From NCBI GenBank assembly GCA_041677345.1, contig JBAYQE010000003.1, forward strand, positions 1 through 64,000: DNA of 64,000 nucleotides, given 5' to 3'. Made by a program: the position numbers and the translations under genes. The first letter of the stretch is position 1. Every line of letters starts with the position of its first letter. This document shows positions 36,245 to 45,085 of the stretch, piece by piece. The DNA is from JALOAT01 sp041677345 (lineage in GTDB: Bacteria; Pseudomonadota; Gammaproteobacteria; Thiohalomonadales; Thiohalomonadaceae). Under the pieces are notes generated by a model. It did not search any database. It was not told the DNA's origin and was given only the letters and a program-made list of their open reading frames with translations.

Positions 36245-36435
36245 TAACGCGGAGACGCGGAGATCGCGGAGGGATTGAAGTCGTTGTCAGCCCCTGCCGA
36301 GGGTGTCTGCCGACTCGAGCCCGATAGAAACGCAGAGGACGCGGGGTGCCGAGATCGCGGAGGTTGAATCTGTCATCAGCATCTGCCGGTGGTGTCTGCC
36401 GGCTCGCAATTCAAACCTCCGCGTCCTCTGCGTTT
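36245..36435. repeat. Heptamer inverted repeat with a partly duplicated left half
   Basis: The perfect 17-bp arms AAACGCAGAGGACGCGG (36328-36344) and its complement (36419-36435) flank a 74-nt loop. The left arm and loop are preceded by a diverged direct copy: a heptamer run at 36245-36271 and a following segment at about 36272-36320 resemble 36328-36407. Heptamer offsets in the left arm (4, 13, 21, 30) match the family pattern. It lies between convergent genes. Confidence 0.85.
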
Positions 36436-36450
36436 TGATTGTCGATGCAG

Positions 36451-37299
36451 TTACGCCGCCAGGACGTTCTTGAGCCGCGTCATGGCGTTCTTCTCCAGCT
36501 GACGGATGCGTTCGGCGGAGACGCCGTATTTGTCGGCCAGTTCTTGCAAGGTGGCCTTGTTCTCGTCGTCCAGCCAACGGCGCTGAAGAATGTCGCGGCT
36601 GCGCTCGTCCAGGGTGGCCAGGGCGGCTTGCAGCTGGTCCACGCTGGCGGATTCCCATTGTGCGGTTTCGACCAGCGTGGCCGGGTCGTGGCGCATGTCG
36701 GCCAGGTAGGCGGCCGGGGCAGGGGCCTCGTCATCATCGTCCGACTGGGCATCGAAGGCCACGTCGTGGCCCGACAGGCGTTGCTCCATCTCGAGCACTT
36801 GTGCCGAGGTCACGCCCAGGTTCTGGGCCACTTCGTCCACCTCTTCCTTCGAGAACCAGCCCAGGCGCTTCTTGGAACTGCGCAGGTTGAAGAACAGTTT
36901 GCGCTGCGCCTTGGTGGTGGCGACCTTGACGATGCGCCAGTTGCGCAGGATGAACTCGTGGATTTCGGCGCGGATCCAGTGCACCGCGAAGGACACCAGA
37001 CGCACGTTCATGCCGGGGTCGAAACGCTTCACGGCCTTCATGAGGCCGATGTTGCCTTCCTGGATGAGGTCCGACTGGGACAGGCCATAGCCCGCATAGC
37101 CGCGCGCGATATGTGCCACGAAGCGCAGGTGCGAGAGCACCAGGCGGCGGGCGGCCTCCAGGTCGTTGTACTTTTGCAGGCGTTCGGCCAGGTCCCGCTC
37201 CTCGTCTGCCGTGAGCATGGGAATGCGGTTGACGGCCTGAAGGTACGCATCGATGCTGCCCGTCGGAACAAATTGCAGCTCAAGTGCCTTGGACATCAT
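36451..37299 (-). CDS. rpoH: Heat-shock sigma factor sigma32 (RpoH)
   Basis: RpoH directs transcription of chaperone and protease genes. The 282-residue protein has region 2 (SQSDLIQEGNIGLMKAVKRFDP; SFAVHWIRAEIHEFI), the RpoH box QRKLFFNLR, and region 4 (TLQELADKYGVSAERIRQLE). The start follows GGGGAGGA; the second ATG at 37296 has better spacing than the first at 37299. A sigma-E-like promoter lies about 50 nt upstream. In E. coli rpoH follows ftsX; here a response regulator gene lies between them. Confidence 0.96.
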   Translation of the reverse strand: MMSKALELQFVPTGSIDAYLQAVNRIPMLTADEERDLAERLQKYNDLEAARRLVLSHLRFVAHIARGYAGYGLSQSDLIQEGNIGLMKAVKRFDPGMNVRLVSFAVHWIRAEIHEFILRNWRIVKVATTKAQRKLFFNLRSSKKRLGWFSKEEVDEVAQNLGVTSAQVLEMEQRLSGHDVAFDAQSDDDDEAPAPAAYLADMRHDPATLVETAQWESASVDQLQAALATLDERSRDILQRRWLDDENKATLQELADKYGVSAERIRQLEKNAMTRLKNVLAA

Positions 37300-37333
37300 T
37301 CCTCCCCTGAAGAATTAGCGCATTCTTATGCCG

Positions 37334-37363
37334 ATACTAGCACTCGACCTGTAAGAGTGCCAA
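37334..37363 (-). promoter_or_regulatory. Possible sigma70 promoter for rpoH
   Basis: On the minus strand TTGGCA is followed after 18 nt by TAGTAT, preceded by TG one base upstream (extended -10). It overlaps the downstream half of the sigma-E-like promoter, so the two would compete. Coordinates are approximate to a base or two. Confidence 0.4.
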
Positions 37364-37378
37364 GACCACGGAAAGTTC
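37352..37378 (-). promoter_or_regulatory. sigma-E-type promoter for rpoH
   Basis: On the minus strand GAACTT (37373-37378) is followed after 16 nt by TCTTA (37352-37356). This matches the sigma-E pattern GGAACTT-N15/16-TCnnA closely and resembles the sigma-E promoter known upstream of E. coli rpoH. Transcription would start about 45 nt before rpoH. Confidence 0.6.
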
Positions 37379-37423
37379 TGCCCCCTGAGCGTAAAGGCGC
37401 GCAAATCACAGGGTTACATGGGA

Positions 37424-38752
37424 TCAAACGGCGTCTGCACGGGCAAGCGGCAGCAGGGCCTTGCCTGCATCGGTCACGTAGATGCGGTTGCGGCCGGCGG
37501 CCTTGGCCGCATACAGGGCCTTGTCGGCCAGGGCAATGAGGGCGTTCAGGTCGGCGTCGGGGTTCTGCTCGGAACAGGTCACACCGACACTCACCGAGAT
37601 GGATACCCCGCCGGGTTTGAGCGCCGCCACCGCGACCCGCAGTTTCTCAGCACGCGCCCCCGCCTGCTCGTGCGTGCAGTGCGGCACCAGTACCGCAAAT
37701 TCCTCGCCGCCGAAGCGCACCGCGAAGCCGTCGGGGAACTGCTCGGAGAGCACCTGGCCCATGGCCTTGAGCACGATGTCGCCCGTGAGGTGGCCATGGT
37801 TGTCATTGATGCGCTTGAAGTGATCCAGGTCGACGATCATCACGCACAGCGGTTGGTTGTGCTTGTCCGCCGCGAAGCGGATGCCCTCGTTGACCAAGTA
37901 ATGGCGGTTGTATACGCCCGTGAGACTGTCAGTGATGGCCATGCGCTGCATGGCCTGGGCCTGCTGCCTGAGGGTATCGAACTGGCGTTTGACGGTGAGC
38001 AGCAGCCGCACCCGCGCCAGGAGTACTTCCTCCACCAGCGGTTTGCTCACGAAGTCATTGGCGCCGGCGCGGAACACCTCCAACTGGGTCTGCACGCCTT
38101 CATCCCCGGTGAGCACCAGCACCGGGAGTTCTTCCTGTGAATAGCGCAATTGGGTGCGCAGGACGTGCAGCAGATCGCCACCACTCAGTTCGCCCTTGAG
38201 GGCCAGGTCGGTGATGACCAGATCGAAGGCGCCGCGCGGCTCTTTGCGCACCACCTGCAGGGCCTCCTCGGCACTTAGTACATGCTCCACGTGCAGTTTC
38301 TGTCGTGCCAGGATCTTGCGGGTGAGTGTTGCCACCGTGTGGCTGTCCTCCACGTACAGCACACGACCACTGAGGCTGGCGTGACGCTTGAGGAGACGGC
38401 GCAGGAACGGGGCGAAGGCCTGATAGCCGTGGGACTTCTCGAAGTAATCCGTGACCCCCGCCGCGAAGCCCTCACGCAGCAGGCGCGCGTCGGCATCGCC
38501 GGAGGTCACGATGATGGGGGTGAGGTAGTGGTGTTCACTGGAGCGGATGTGATGGCACAGATAGAGGCCGTCCATGTCCGGCAACACCAGGGCCGTGGTG
38601 ATGAGATCGAAATGATCGACGGCGAGCCGTTCAAGGGCCTCCTGTCCGCTACCGCAGGCCGTGATCCACGCGCCCTTGAGTTCCTCGCCGATCACGCGGG
38701 CCAAGAGTTCGCGGGAAACGGCGGAACCGTCCACCACGAGTACGTTGCGCAC
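37424..38752 (-). CDS. Two-receiver response regulator with GGDEF diguanylate cyclase
   Basis: The 442-residue protein has two receiver domains (about 1-120 and 129-250) and a GGDEF domain (275-435). Receiver 1 lacks the phospho-acceptor: alanine 54 replaces the aspartate, and the acidic pair is DG. Receiver 2 is complete (E135, D136, D182, K237). The active site reads RFGGEEF (near 347-353), so it should make cyclic-di-GMP. No RxxD inhibitory site precedes it. I start it at the GTG at 38750-38752, which has an AAGGGGA site. It sits between ftsX and rpoH, a place where E. coli has no gene. Confidence 0.9.
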   Translation of the reverse strand: MRNVLVVDGSAVSRELLARVIGEELKGAWITACGSGQEALERLAVDHFDLITTALVLPDMDGLYLCHHIRSSEHHYLTPIIVTSGDADARLLREGFAAGVTDYFEKSHGYQAFAPFLRRLLKRHASLSGRVLYVEDSHTVATLTRKILARQKLHVEHVLSAEEALQVVRKEPRGAFDLVITDLALKGELSGGDLLHVLRTQLRYSQEELPVLVLTGDEGVQTQLEVFRAGANDFVSKPLVEEVLLARVRLLLTVKRQFDTLRQQAQAMQRMAITDSLTGVYNRHYLVNEGIRFAADKHNQPLCVMIVDLDHFKRINDNHGHLTGDIVLKAMGQVLSEQFPDGFAVRFGGEEFAVLVPHCTHEQAGARAEKLRVAVAALKPGGVSISVSVGVTCSEQNPDADLNALIALADKALYAAKAAGRNRIYVTDAGKALLPLARADAV

Positions 38753-38841
38753 CGTTGAATCCCCTTGGATGAGTCGTACCACTTATAACATGCGATTCAC
38801 CGTCAGCAAGGTCACAATTTGATGGCTGGGCAGGCAGCGTG

Positions 38842-39816
38842 TCAGGTCGGTTCGATATCACGCAGGTGGCGGCCCACCGCAAGCCAGGAACCGGCGAGTC
38901 CGAGCGTGATGCCCGCGAGCAACACGGCACCCGCGTCACTGAGGCCAAGGCCCTGGATGCGGAACGCACTGTGGTAAAGCGCTGCCAATTCGTGCGCGGG
39001 TCCGGCAAGCAACCAGAGCGAGGCGCTCACCAATGCCAGCGCAAGGAGACCACCCGCCAGGCCATACCACAGGCCCGCATACAGGAAGGGGCGGCGAATG
39101 AAGGCGTCGGTGCCGCCGATGAGCTTGGTGAGCACGATCTCATCGCGCCGGTTCTGGATGGCCAAACGGATGGTGTTACCCATGACCAGCAGCACCGCCA
39201 GCGCCAGCAACGCTCCGAGCACCCACACACCGCGGTGCGCCATGTCCATGATGGCGTAAAGACGTTTCACCCATTCCATGTCCAGCTGTGCCCGTTCCAC
39301 TTCCGGCCGTGCCCCTACTTGGCTGAGCAGTTGGCCGATGGCGGCGGCATCGTTTTGTGCCAACGCCGGGCGCAGCACGATGACGGCAGGCAGCGGGTTT
39401 TCCTCGAGGGCATCCAGCGCCTCGCCGAAACCGGACAGGCGGCGGAACTCGTCCAACGCCGCTTCGCGCGAGACATAGTGGGCGTCCTTCACTTCGCCAC
39501 GGGCACGGAATTCATCGGTGAGGGCACGCCCGCGCGCCTCCGACACCTCCGTCTTGAGAAACACGGAGATCTGCGTGGCGCCATCCCAGCCGGCGGTGAC
39601 CGCACGGGCATTGCCGAGCAGCACGTGCAGCCCCGCGGGCAACGCGAGTGCAATGCCGATGACCGCCGCGGTCATCAGGGTGGACAAGGGGCGCGACGAC
39701 AGCTGACCCAGTGCGTAGAACAGGGTCTGGGCGTGCCGCAGCAGGTACACGCGTACAGCGGTGCCCGGGCCTGTGCGCGCGCGGCGCGCCCTACCGGTAC
39801 GTTCCGGCGCGCTCAT
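38842..39816 (-). CDS. ftsX: Cell division protein FtsX
   Basis: FtsX is the membrane partner of FtsE and controls septal peptidoglycan hydrolases through a periplasmic domain. The 324-residue protein has a basic cytoplasmic N-terminus, one helix (about 48-68), an extracytoplasmic domain and three C-terminal helices, with RRDEIVLTKLIGGTDAFIRRPF as the family signature. Its start overlaps the end of ftsE by 4 bp. Confidence 0.95.
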   Translation of the reverse strand: MSAPERTGRARRARTGPGTAVRVYLLRHAQTLFYALGQLSSRPLSTLMTAAVIGIALALPAGLHVLLGNARAVTAGWDGATQISVFLKTEVSEARGRALTDEFRARGEVKDAHYVSREAALDEFRRLSGFGEALDALEENPLPAVIVLRPALAQNDAAAIGQLLSQVGARPEVERAQLDMEWVKRLYAIMDMAHRGVWVLGALLALAVLLVMGNTIRLAIQNRRDEIVLTKLIGGTDAFIRRPFLYAGLWYGLAGGLLALALVSASLWLLAGPAHELAALYHSAFRIQGLGLSDAGAVLLAGITLGLAGSWLAVGRHLRDIEPT

Positions 39817-40484
39817 GTCCCGCCCCCCGTGTCCGTCACCAAGCGCCCCTTGTGCAATTGCAGGATGCGGTGCGGCAGGGTCTCGATGAGCGGGATATCG
39901 TGGGTGGCTACCAGCACCGACACCCCCACACGCTGGAATTCCTCGAAAATACCCATGATGTCGCGGGCCATGGCCGGGTCCAGGTTGCCGGTGGGTTCGT
40001 CCGCGAGGATGAGTGCGGGCTTGGTGACCACGGCGCGCGCGATGGCCACACGTTGCTGTTCGCCGCCGGTCAGCGTGATGGGATGCATGCGTTCCTTGCT
40101 GAGCAGCCCGACCTTGTCCAGGGCCGCGCGTACACGCTTGCCGATGTCCTGGGCCGGCAGCCCGGCGATCACCAGTGGCAGGGCCACATTGTCGAACACG
40201 GTGCGATCGAACAGCAGGCGGTAATCCTGGAAGATGATGCCGATCCGGCGCCGGTGCGCCGGGATGGCGCGCCGCCCTACCTTGGCCAGATTATGGCCAC
40301 CCACCACCACCTGACCGTTTGAACTGCGCTCGATGAGCGCCACAAGCTTGAGCAGGGTGCTCTTGCCCGCGCCCGAGTGGCCGGTAAGAAAGGCCATCTC
40401 ACCCGGCGCGAGGTGCAGGCTCACGTCCTTGAGCGCCTCGAATCCGCCGGGATACCGTTTGCTGACGTTGATGAGTCGGATCAT
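39813..40484 (-). CDS. ftsE: Cell division ATP-binding protein FtsE
   Basis: FtsE is the ABC ATPase that powers FtsX. The 223-residue protein shows Walker A GHSGAGKSTLL, the signature LTGGEQQRVAIARA, Walker B ALILADEPTGNLD and the switch histidine VLVATHDIPL. It follows ftsY in the conserved ftsY-ftsE-ftsX order, with a CACGGGG repeat in the 112-nt gap. Confidence 0.96.
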   Translation of the reverse strand: MIRLINVSKRYPGGFEALKDVSLHLAPGEMAFLTGHSGAGKSTLLKLVALIERSSNGQVVVGGHNLAKVGRRAIPAHRRRIGIIFQDYRLLFDRTVFDNVALPLVIAGLPAQDIGKRVRAALDKVGLLSKERMHPITLTGGEQQRVAIARAVVTKPALILADEPTGNLDPAMARDIMGIFEEFQRVGVSVLVATHDIPLIETLPHRILQLHKGRLVTDTGGGT

Positions 40485-40499
40485 GGCAACAAGAGATCA

Positions 40500-40579
40500 A
40501 CCACGGGGGGCACGGGGAACACGGGGCAAAAGGCTTGAGGTGTGTTGAGCCCGGCACTCATCCTTCATCACCCCCGTGT
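40500..40579. repeat. CACGGGG-type repeat between ftsY and ftsE
   Basis: Three CACGGGG units lie in direct order with 2-3 nt spacers at 40502-40526, and an inverted partner CCCCCGTG lies at 40570-40577. It looks like a diverged or partial member of the same class of oligomer inverted repeats. Related tracts lie at 21486-21505 and near 57003-57010. Confidence 0.6.
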
Positions 40580-40596
40580 CCAGGCTTTCTTCCTTC

Positions 40597-41565
40597 TCAC
40601 CCACCCAGCAGCGCGTCGACGAATTCGTCGGCATCGAACACGCGCAGGTCGTCGATGCCTTCACCCACGCCCACGAAGCGGATGGGGAGACCGAGTCTCT
40701 TGGCGACGGCGAAGATGATACCGCCCTTGGCGGTACCGTCCAGCTTGGTGAGGGCGATGCCCGTCACACCCACGGCGTTGTGGAACTGTTCGGCCTGGCT
40801 GAGCGCGTTCTGGCCGATGCCGGCGTCGAGCACGAGCAGCACCTCGTGCGGCGCACTGGGATCCACCTTGGTGATGACGCGGCGGACCTTCTTCAGTTCC
40901 TCCATGAGATTGCCCTGGGTGTGCAGCCGGCCGGCGGTGTCGGCGATCACCACGTCGATGCCGCGGGCCTTGGCGGCGTGCACCGCGTCGAAGACCACCG
41001 AAGCGGAATCGGCACCGCTGTGCTGGGCGATGACGGGGATGTCGTTGCGCTCGCCCCACACCTGCAACTGCTCCACGGCGGCGGCACGGAAGGTATCGCC
41101 TGCGGCCAGCATCACCGAGGCGCCCTGGGCCTGCAGGCGCTTGGCGAGTTTGCCGATGGTGGTGGTCTTGCCCGCACCGTTCACGCCCACCACCAGGATC
41201 ACGAAGGGGCGGATGTCGTCCGGGATCTCCAGCGGACGCACCACGGGTCGCAACAGGCCGGCCATGTCCTCGCGCAGGGCCGCGAGCAGGGCGTCGCCAT
41301 CGGAGAGCTGCTTGCGCGAGACGCGGCGGGTGAGATCACCGATGATCTCGCGGGTGGCATCCACACCCAGGTCGGCGGTAAGCAGTTGGGTCTCGATCTC
41401 CTCCAGCAGGTCGTCATCGATCTTGCGGGAACCGATCAGATCCCGGATATCGGTGTTGAGGACCTCACGGGTGCGCGCCAGGCCCTGCTTGAGGCGCGCC
41501 AACCAGCCGGTCTGCTCCGTCTTCTCGACGGCCTTGTCTTTCTTGCCTTTGCCGAATCCGAACAT
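40597..41565 (-). CDS. ftsY: Signal recognition particle receptor FtsY
   Basis: FtsY docks the signal recognition particle at the inner membrane. The 322-residue protein has the NG domain with GTPase motifs GVNGAGKTTTIGKLA, DTAGRLHTQ and TKLDGTAKGG. The acidic N-terminal A domain is very short compared with E. coli (497 residues). It is divergent from the M16 peptidase gene; a GCGCCG-CGGCGC hairpin (41610-41626) lies in the gap. Confidence 0.96.
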   Translation of the reverse strand: MFGFGKGKKDKAVEKTEQTGWLARLKQGLARTREVLNTDIRDLIGSRKIDDDLLEEIETQLLTADLGVDATREIIGDLTRRVSRKQLSDGDALLAALREDMAGLLRPVVRPLEIPDDIRPFVILVVGVNGAGKTTTIGKLAKRLQAQGASVMLAAGDTFRAAAVEQLQVWGERNDIPVIAQHSGADSASVVFDAVHAAKARGIDVVIADTAGRLHTQGNLMEELKKVRRVITKVDPSAPHEVLLVLDAGIGQNALSQAEQFHNAVGVTGIALTKLDGTAKGGIIFAVAKRLGLPIRFVGVGEGIDDLRVFDADEFVDALLGG

Positions 41566-41692
41566 GGGTGGCGAAACTCGCTGCGGGGAAATACGGTCTT
41601 AGGTTAGTCGCGCCGCCGAACGGCGCGGGCGGTATCCTATCATTTCGGTCCCGCCCTGGGGCCACGGACCATACGAACGAAAGGGTTTCCTG

Positions 41693-43060
41693 ATGCGGAC
41701 AGCAACGACCTGTCTCCTCGCTGCCCTGCTGTTGCCGGGCGCGGCCCTGGCACAGGTGCACGAGCATACGCTCGATAACGGACTCAAGGTCATCGTGAAG
41801 GAAGACCATCGCGCGCCGGTGGTGGTTTCCCAAGTCTGGTACAAGGTAGGCGCAAGCTATGAGCACGTGGGGATCACCGGTGTCTCGCACGTGCTGGAAC
41901 ACATGATGTTCAAGGGAACCAAGGCCCATCCGCCCGGTGAGTTCTCGCGCATCATCGCCGAGCACGGCGGACAGGAAAACGCCTTCACCGGGCGTGACTT
42001 CACGGGCTATTACCAGCAGCTCGAGGCCAGCCGGCTGCCCATCAGCTTCGAGCTGGAAGCGGATCGCATGCGCAACCTGCTGCTGCTGCCGGAGGAGTTC
42101 AAGAAGGAGGTGCAGGTGGTCATGGAGGAGCGCCGCTTGCGCACCGAAGACAGGCCGCCGGCGCTCACCTATGAGCAGTTCAACGCCGCTGCCTTCGACG
42201 TGAGTCCCTACGCCAACCCGGTGATCGGCTGGATGACCGATCTCCAGAGCCTCACGGTAACGGACCTGCAGGCCTGGTACGCGAAATGGTATGCCCCCAA
42301 TAACGCCACGCTCGTGGTGGTGGGCGACGTGGATGCCAAGGAGGTGTTCGCACTGGCTGAAAAGTACTATGGCAAGCTGCGCCCCAGTGAGCTGACCGCC
42401 GTGAAGCCTCGCCAGGAGCCGCCCCAGCGCGGCGAGCGACGCCTTACCGTGAAGCTTCCGGCCGAGGTACCGTTCCTGGTCATGGGCTACAAGGTGCCCG
42501 TGCTCAAGAGTGCGGACGAACCCTGGAAGGCCTATGCCCTCGAGGTGCTCGCCGGGGTACTCGACGGTGGCGCCAGCGCGCGCCTCGCGCGGGATCTGGT
42601 GCGCGGCAGCCAGGTGGCCACCAGCGCCGGCGCCGGTTATGACCTGTATGCGCGCGACGACAGCCTGTTGTCCCTGCAGGGCACACCGGCGCATGGACGT
42701 ACCGTGCCGCAACTGGAACAAGCCCTGCGCGAGCAGGTGGCGAAACTGCGCGAAGAGCGGGTGAGCGCCGACGAGCTGGCGCGCATCAAGGCACAGGTAA
42801 CCGCCGCCAAGGTGTACGAAAAGGATTCGGTGTTCTACCAGGCCATGCAGATCGGCACCCTGGAGACCGTGGGTCTCGACCACCGCGTGGCCGACGAATA
42901 CGTGGCACGCATCGCGGCGGTAACCCCCGAGCAGGTACAGGCGGTAGCGCGCGAATATCTCACCGACCAGCGCCTCACCGTGGCCGTGCTGGATCCCCTG
43001 CCGCTGGATGGCAAGGCACGTCCGGCACCGACCCCGGAAGGAGCGCCCTATGCGCACTAA
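41693..43060 (+). CDS. M16-family zinc metallopeptidase, catalytic
   Basis: A 455-residue secreted or periplasmic pitrilysin-type protease with a signal peptide (cleaved after ALA near residue 20). The inverted zinc motif HVLEH is present, and a downstream glutamate in VVMEERRLRTED completes the site. It is followed, with an 11-bp overlap, by a related gene without the motif. The pair resembles two-subunit M16B proteases. The substrate is unknown. Confidence 0.92.
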   Translation: MRTATTCLLAALLLPGAALAQVHEHTLDNGLKVIVKEDHRAPVVVSQVWYKVGASYEHVGITGVSHVLEHMMFKGTKAHPPGEFSRIIAEHGGQENAFTGRDFTGYYQQLEASRLPISFELEADRMRNLLLLPEEFKKEVQVVMEERRLRTEDRPPALTYEQFNAAAFDVSPYANPVIGWMTDLQSLTVTDLQAWYAKWYAPNNATLVVVGDVDAKEVFALAEKYYGKLRPSELTAVKPRQEPPQRGERRLTVKLPAEVPFLVMGYKVPVLKSADEPWKAYALEVLAGVLDGGASARLARDLVRGSQVATSAGAGYDLYARDDSLLSLQGTPAHGRTVPQLEQALREQVAKLREERVSADELARIKAQVTAAKVYEKDSVFYQAMQIGTLETVGLDHRVADEYVARIAAVTPEQVQAVAREYLTDQRLTVAVLDPLPLDGKARPAPTPEGAPYAH

Positions 43061-44351
43061 GCCGTTACTGTTCCTCGTCCTCTTCTTTGCCGCCGGCTTC
43101 GTGCAGGCCATGCCCGAGATCGAGCACTGGGCCACGAAGAACGGTGCGCGGGTGTACTACGTGCACGCCCCCCAGCTGCCCATGGTGGACGTGCAGGTGG
43201 TGTTCGACGGCGGCAGCGCGCGCGATGAAGGCAAACCCGGGCGCGCGGTGCTCACCAACGCACTGCTCGCCGAGGGCGCCGGCGGCCTGGATGCCGATGC
43301 CATCGCGCGCCGCTTCGAGGATGTGGGAGCGAGCTTTGGCAACGATGCCCTGCGCGACATGGCCTATGTGGCCCTGCGCACGCTCACCGAGCCCGCCCTC
43401 ATGAAGCAGGCGGTGGACACCGCCGCCCTGGTGCTGAACAAACCGGACTTCCCGCAGACGGCCATCGATCGCGAGCGCAGCCGTATCCTGGTGAGCCTGC
43501 GTCGGCAGGAGCAGTCACCCGAGACCATCGCCGAAAAGGCGTTCTTCCGTGCGCTCTACGACACGCACCCGTACGCCCATCCCCCGCTCGGCACAGAGGT
43601 CAGCATGCAGGCACTGGCGCGCGACGATCTGCGCACCCATTACCGGCGCTACTACGTGGCACGCAACGCGGTCGTGGCCATCGTGGGCGACGTGGATCGG
43701 GCGACGGCGCGCCGTCTCGCCGACACCCTGGTCGGCCGGCTGCCCGCGGGCGAGCCGGCACCGGCGTTGCCCGCGGTACCCGCGCGCACCACGCGTGAGG
43801 AGGTAAACATCCCGTTCCCCTCGGCGCAGACCCACATCCTGGTGGGCCAGCCCGGCATGCGCCGCGACGACCCGGATTATTTCGCGCTCTATGTGGGCAA
43901 CCACGTGCTGGGCGGGGGCAGTTTCACCTCGCGTATCACCAAGGCCATCCGCGAGGAACGTGGCTTCGCCTACAGCGCCTACAGCTATTTCAGCCCCATG
44001 GCCGTGGAGGGCCCCTTCCAGGTCGGCATGCAGACCGCCACCCGGAACCGCGACGAGGCCTTGCAGGTGCTGCGTGAAACCGTCACCGAGTTCGTGGCCA
44101 AGGGCCCGACCGCCGCCGAGCTGGAAGCCTCGAAGAAGAACATCACGGGCGGCTTTCCGCTGCGCATCGACTCCAATCGGGACATCGTGCAATACCTGGC
44201 CGTGATCGGCTTCTACGGGCTACCGCTCGATTATCTGGAGAAGTTCAACGCCCGCGTGGACGCGGTCACGGTGGCCCAGATCCGCGATGCCTTTCAGCGA
44301 CGCATCCGTCCCGACGCCATGGCCGTGGTGAGTGTGGGGGCAAGCCAGTGA
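43050..44351 (+). CDS. M16-family peptidase-like protein, non-catalytic partner
   Basis: The 433-residue protein has a signal peptide ending near FVQA and the M16 fold but no HxxEH zinc motif. The C-terminal substrate-binding features (QTHILVGQPGMRRDDPDYF; GGGSFTSRITKAIREERGFAYS) are kept, including the R/Y pair used by M16B partners. The ATG at 43050 has GGAAGGAG upstream and overlaps the catalytic gene. It should form a heterodimer with it. The stop overlaps rsmD by 4 bp. Confidence 0.9.
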   Translation: MRTKPLLFLVLFFAAGFVQAMPEIEHWATKNGARVYYVHAPQLPMVDVQVVFDGGSARDEGKPGRAVLTNALLAEGAGGLDADAIARRFEDVGASFGNDALRDMAYVALRTLTEPALMKQAVDTAALVLNKPDFPQTAIDRERSRILVSLRRQEQSPETIAEKAFFRALYDTHPYAHPPLGTEVSMQALARDDLRTHYRRYYVARNAVVAIVGDVDRATARRLADTLVGRLPAGEPAPALPAVPARTTREEVNIPFPSAQTHILVGQPGMRRDDPDYFALYVGNHVLGGGSFTSRITKAIREERGFAYSAYSYFSPMAVEGPFQVGMQTATRNRDEALQVLRETVTEFVAKGPTAAELEASKKNITGGFPLRIDSNRDIVQYLAVIGFYGLPLDYLEKFNARVDAVTVAQIRDAFQRRIRPDAMAVVSVGASQ

Positions 44352-44935
44352 GGCACGCCGCACGACGTCGGCCACGGGGGACGGCGGGCAACAACCGGCT
44401 GCGCATCATCGGCGGACGCTGGCGCGGCCGGCGTGTGAGCTTCCCCGACGTGGAAGGCCTGCGGCCGAGCCCGGACCGCGTGCGCGAAACCCTGTTCAAC
44501 TGGCTCATGCCGGTGATCGAGGGCGCGCGCTGCCTGGACCTGTTTGCGGGCAGCGGCGCACTCGGGCTGGAGGCCCTGTCACGCGGGGCCGCGCGTGTGG
44601 TGCTGGTGGACCGCGATGCACAGGTGGTTGCCAGCCTGCGCGCCCACCTGGCAGACCTCGGGGCCGAGGGGGCCGAGCTGCGCCAGGCCGACGCCCAGCG
44701 CTTCCTGGACGGCACGCCCGAGCCCTTCGACGTGGTATTCCTCGACCCGCCCTACAACAAGGGACTGCTCGCCCCTTGCCTGGTGCGCCTGGGGCAGGGC
44801 TGGCTGGCACCGGGAGCGCGCGTCTACATCGAGGCGGAATCCGCTCTCGATCCGCTACCGCTGCCGGAAGGTTGGGTGCTGTTGCGCAGCAAGGGCGCGG
44901 GACAGGTGGGCTACCATCTGGCACTGGCACCCTGA
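44348..44935 (+). CDS. rsmD: 16S rRNA guanine(966)-N2 methyltransferase
   Basis: RsmD methylates G966 of 16S rRNA. The 195-residue protein has the RNA-binding opening RIIGGRWRGRRVSFPD, LRPSPDRVRETLFNWL, SAM motif CLDLFAGSGALGLEALSRG and the catalytic DPPY. The start is a GTG overlapping the upstream stop (GTGA). coaD follows after 150 nt, as in many bacteria. Confidence 0.95.
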   Translation: MRHAARRRPRGTAGNNRLRIIGGRWRGRRVSFPDVEGLRPSPDRVRETLFNWLMPVIEGARCLDLFAGSGALGLEALSRGAARVVLVDRDAQVVASLRAHLADLGAEGAELRQADAQRFLDGTPEPFDVVFLDPPYNKGLLAPCLVRLGQGWLAPGARVYIEAESALDPLPLPEGWVLLRSKGAGQVGYHLALAP

Positions 44936-44968
44936 GGCACCGGCAGGATTTCTGACAGCAGTGCACTG

Positions 44969-44986
44969 CCCGTACCCGTACCCGTA
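44969..44986. repeat. Short tandem repeat (CCCGTA)3 before coaD
   Basis: Three perfect CCCGTA units lie in the rsmD-coaD gap, about 100 nt before coaD. No function is evident. Confidence 0.8.
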
Positions 44987-45085
44987 CATTGCGAGATCGC
45001 AAAGGCATAATGACCTGCTTTGCAGCGTGCTGTTTCGCTGTCGCTGCTTTGGTATCATGGCCGCCCCATCCACCCGAGGCGACTG

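Noticed and set aside
41465..43135. 556-codon minus-strand frame
   Set aside because: It is antisense to the M16 peptidase gene, which has a signal peptide and catalytic motif.
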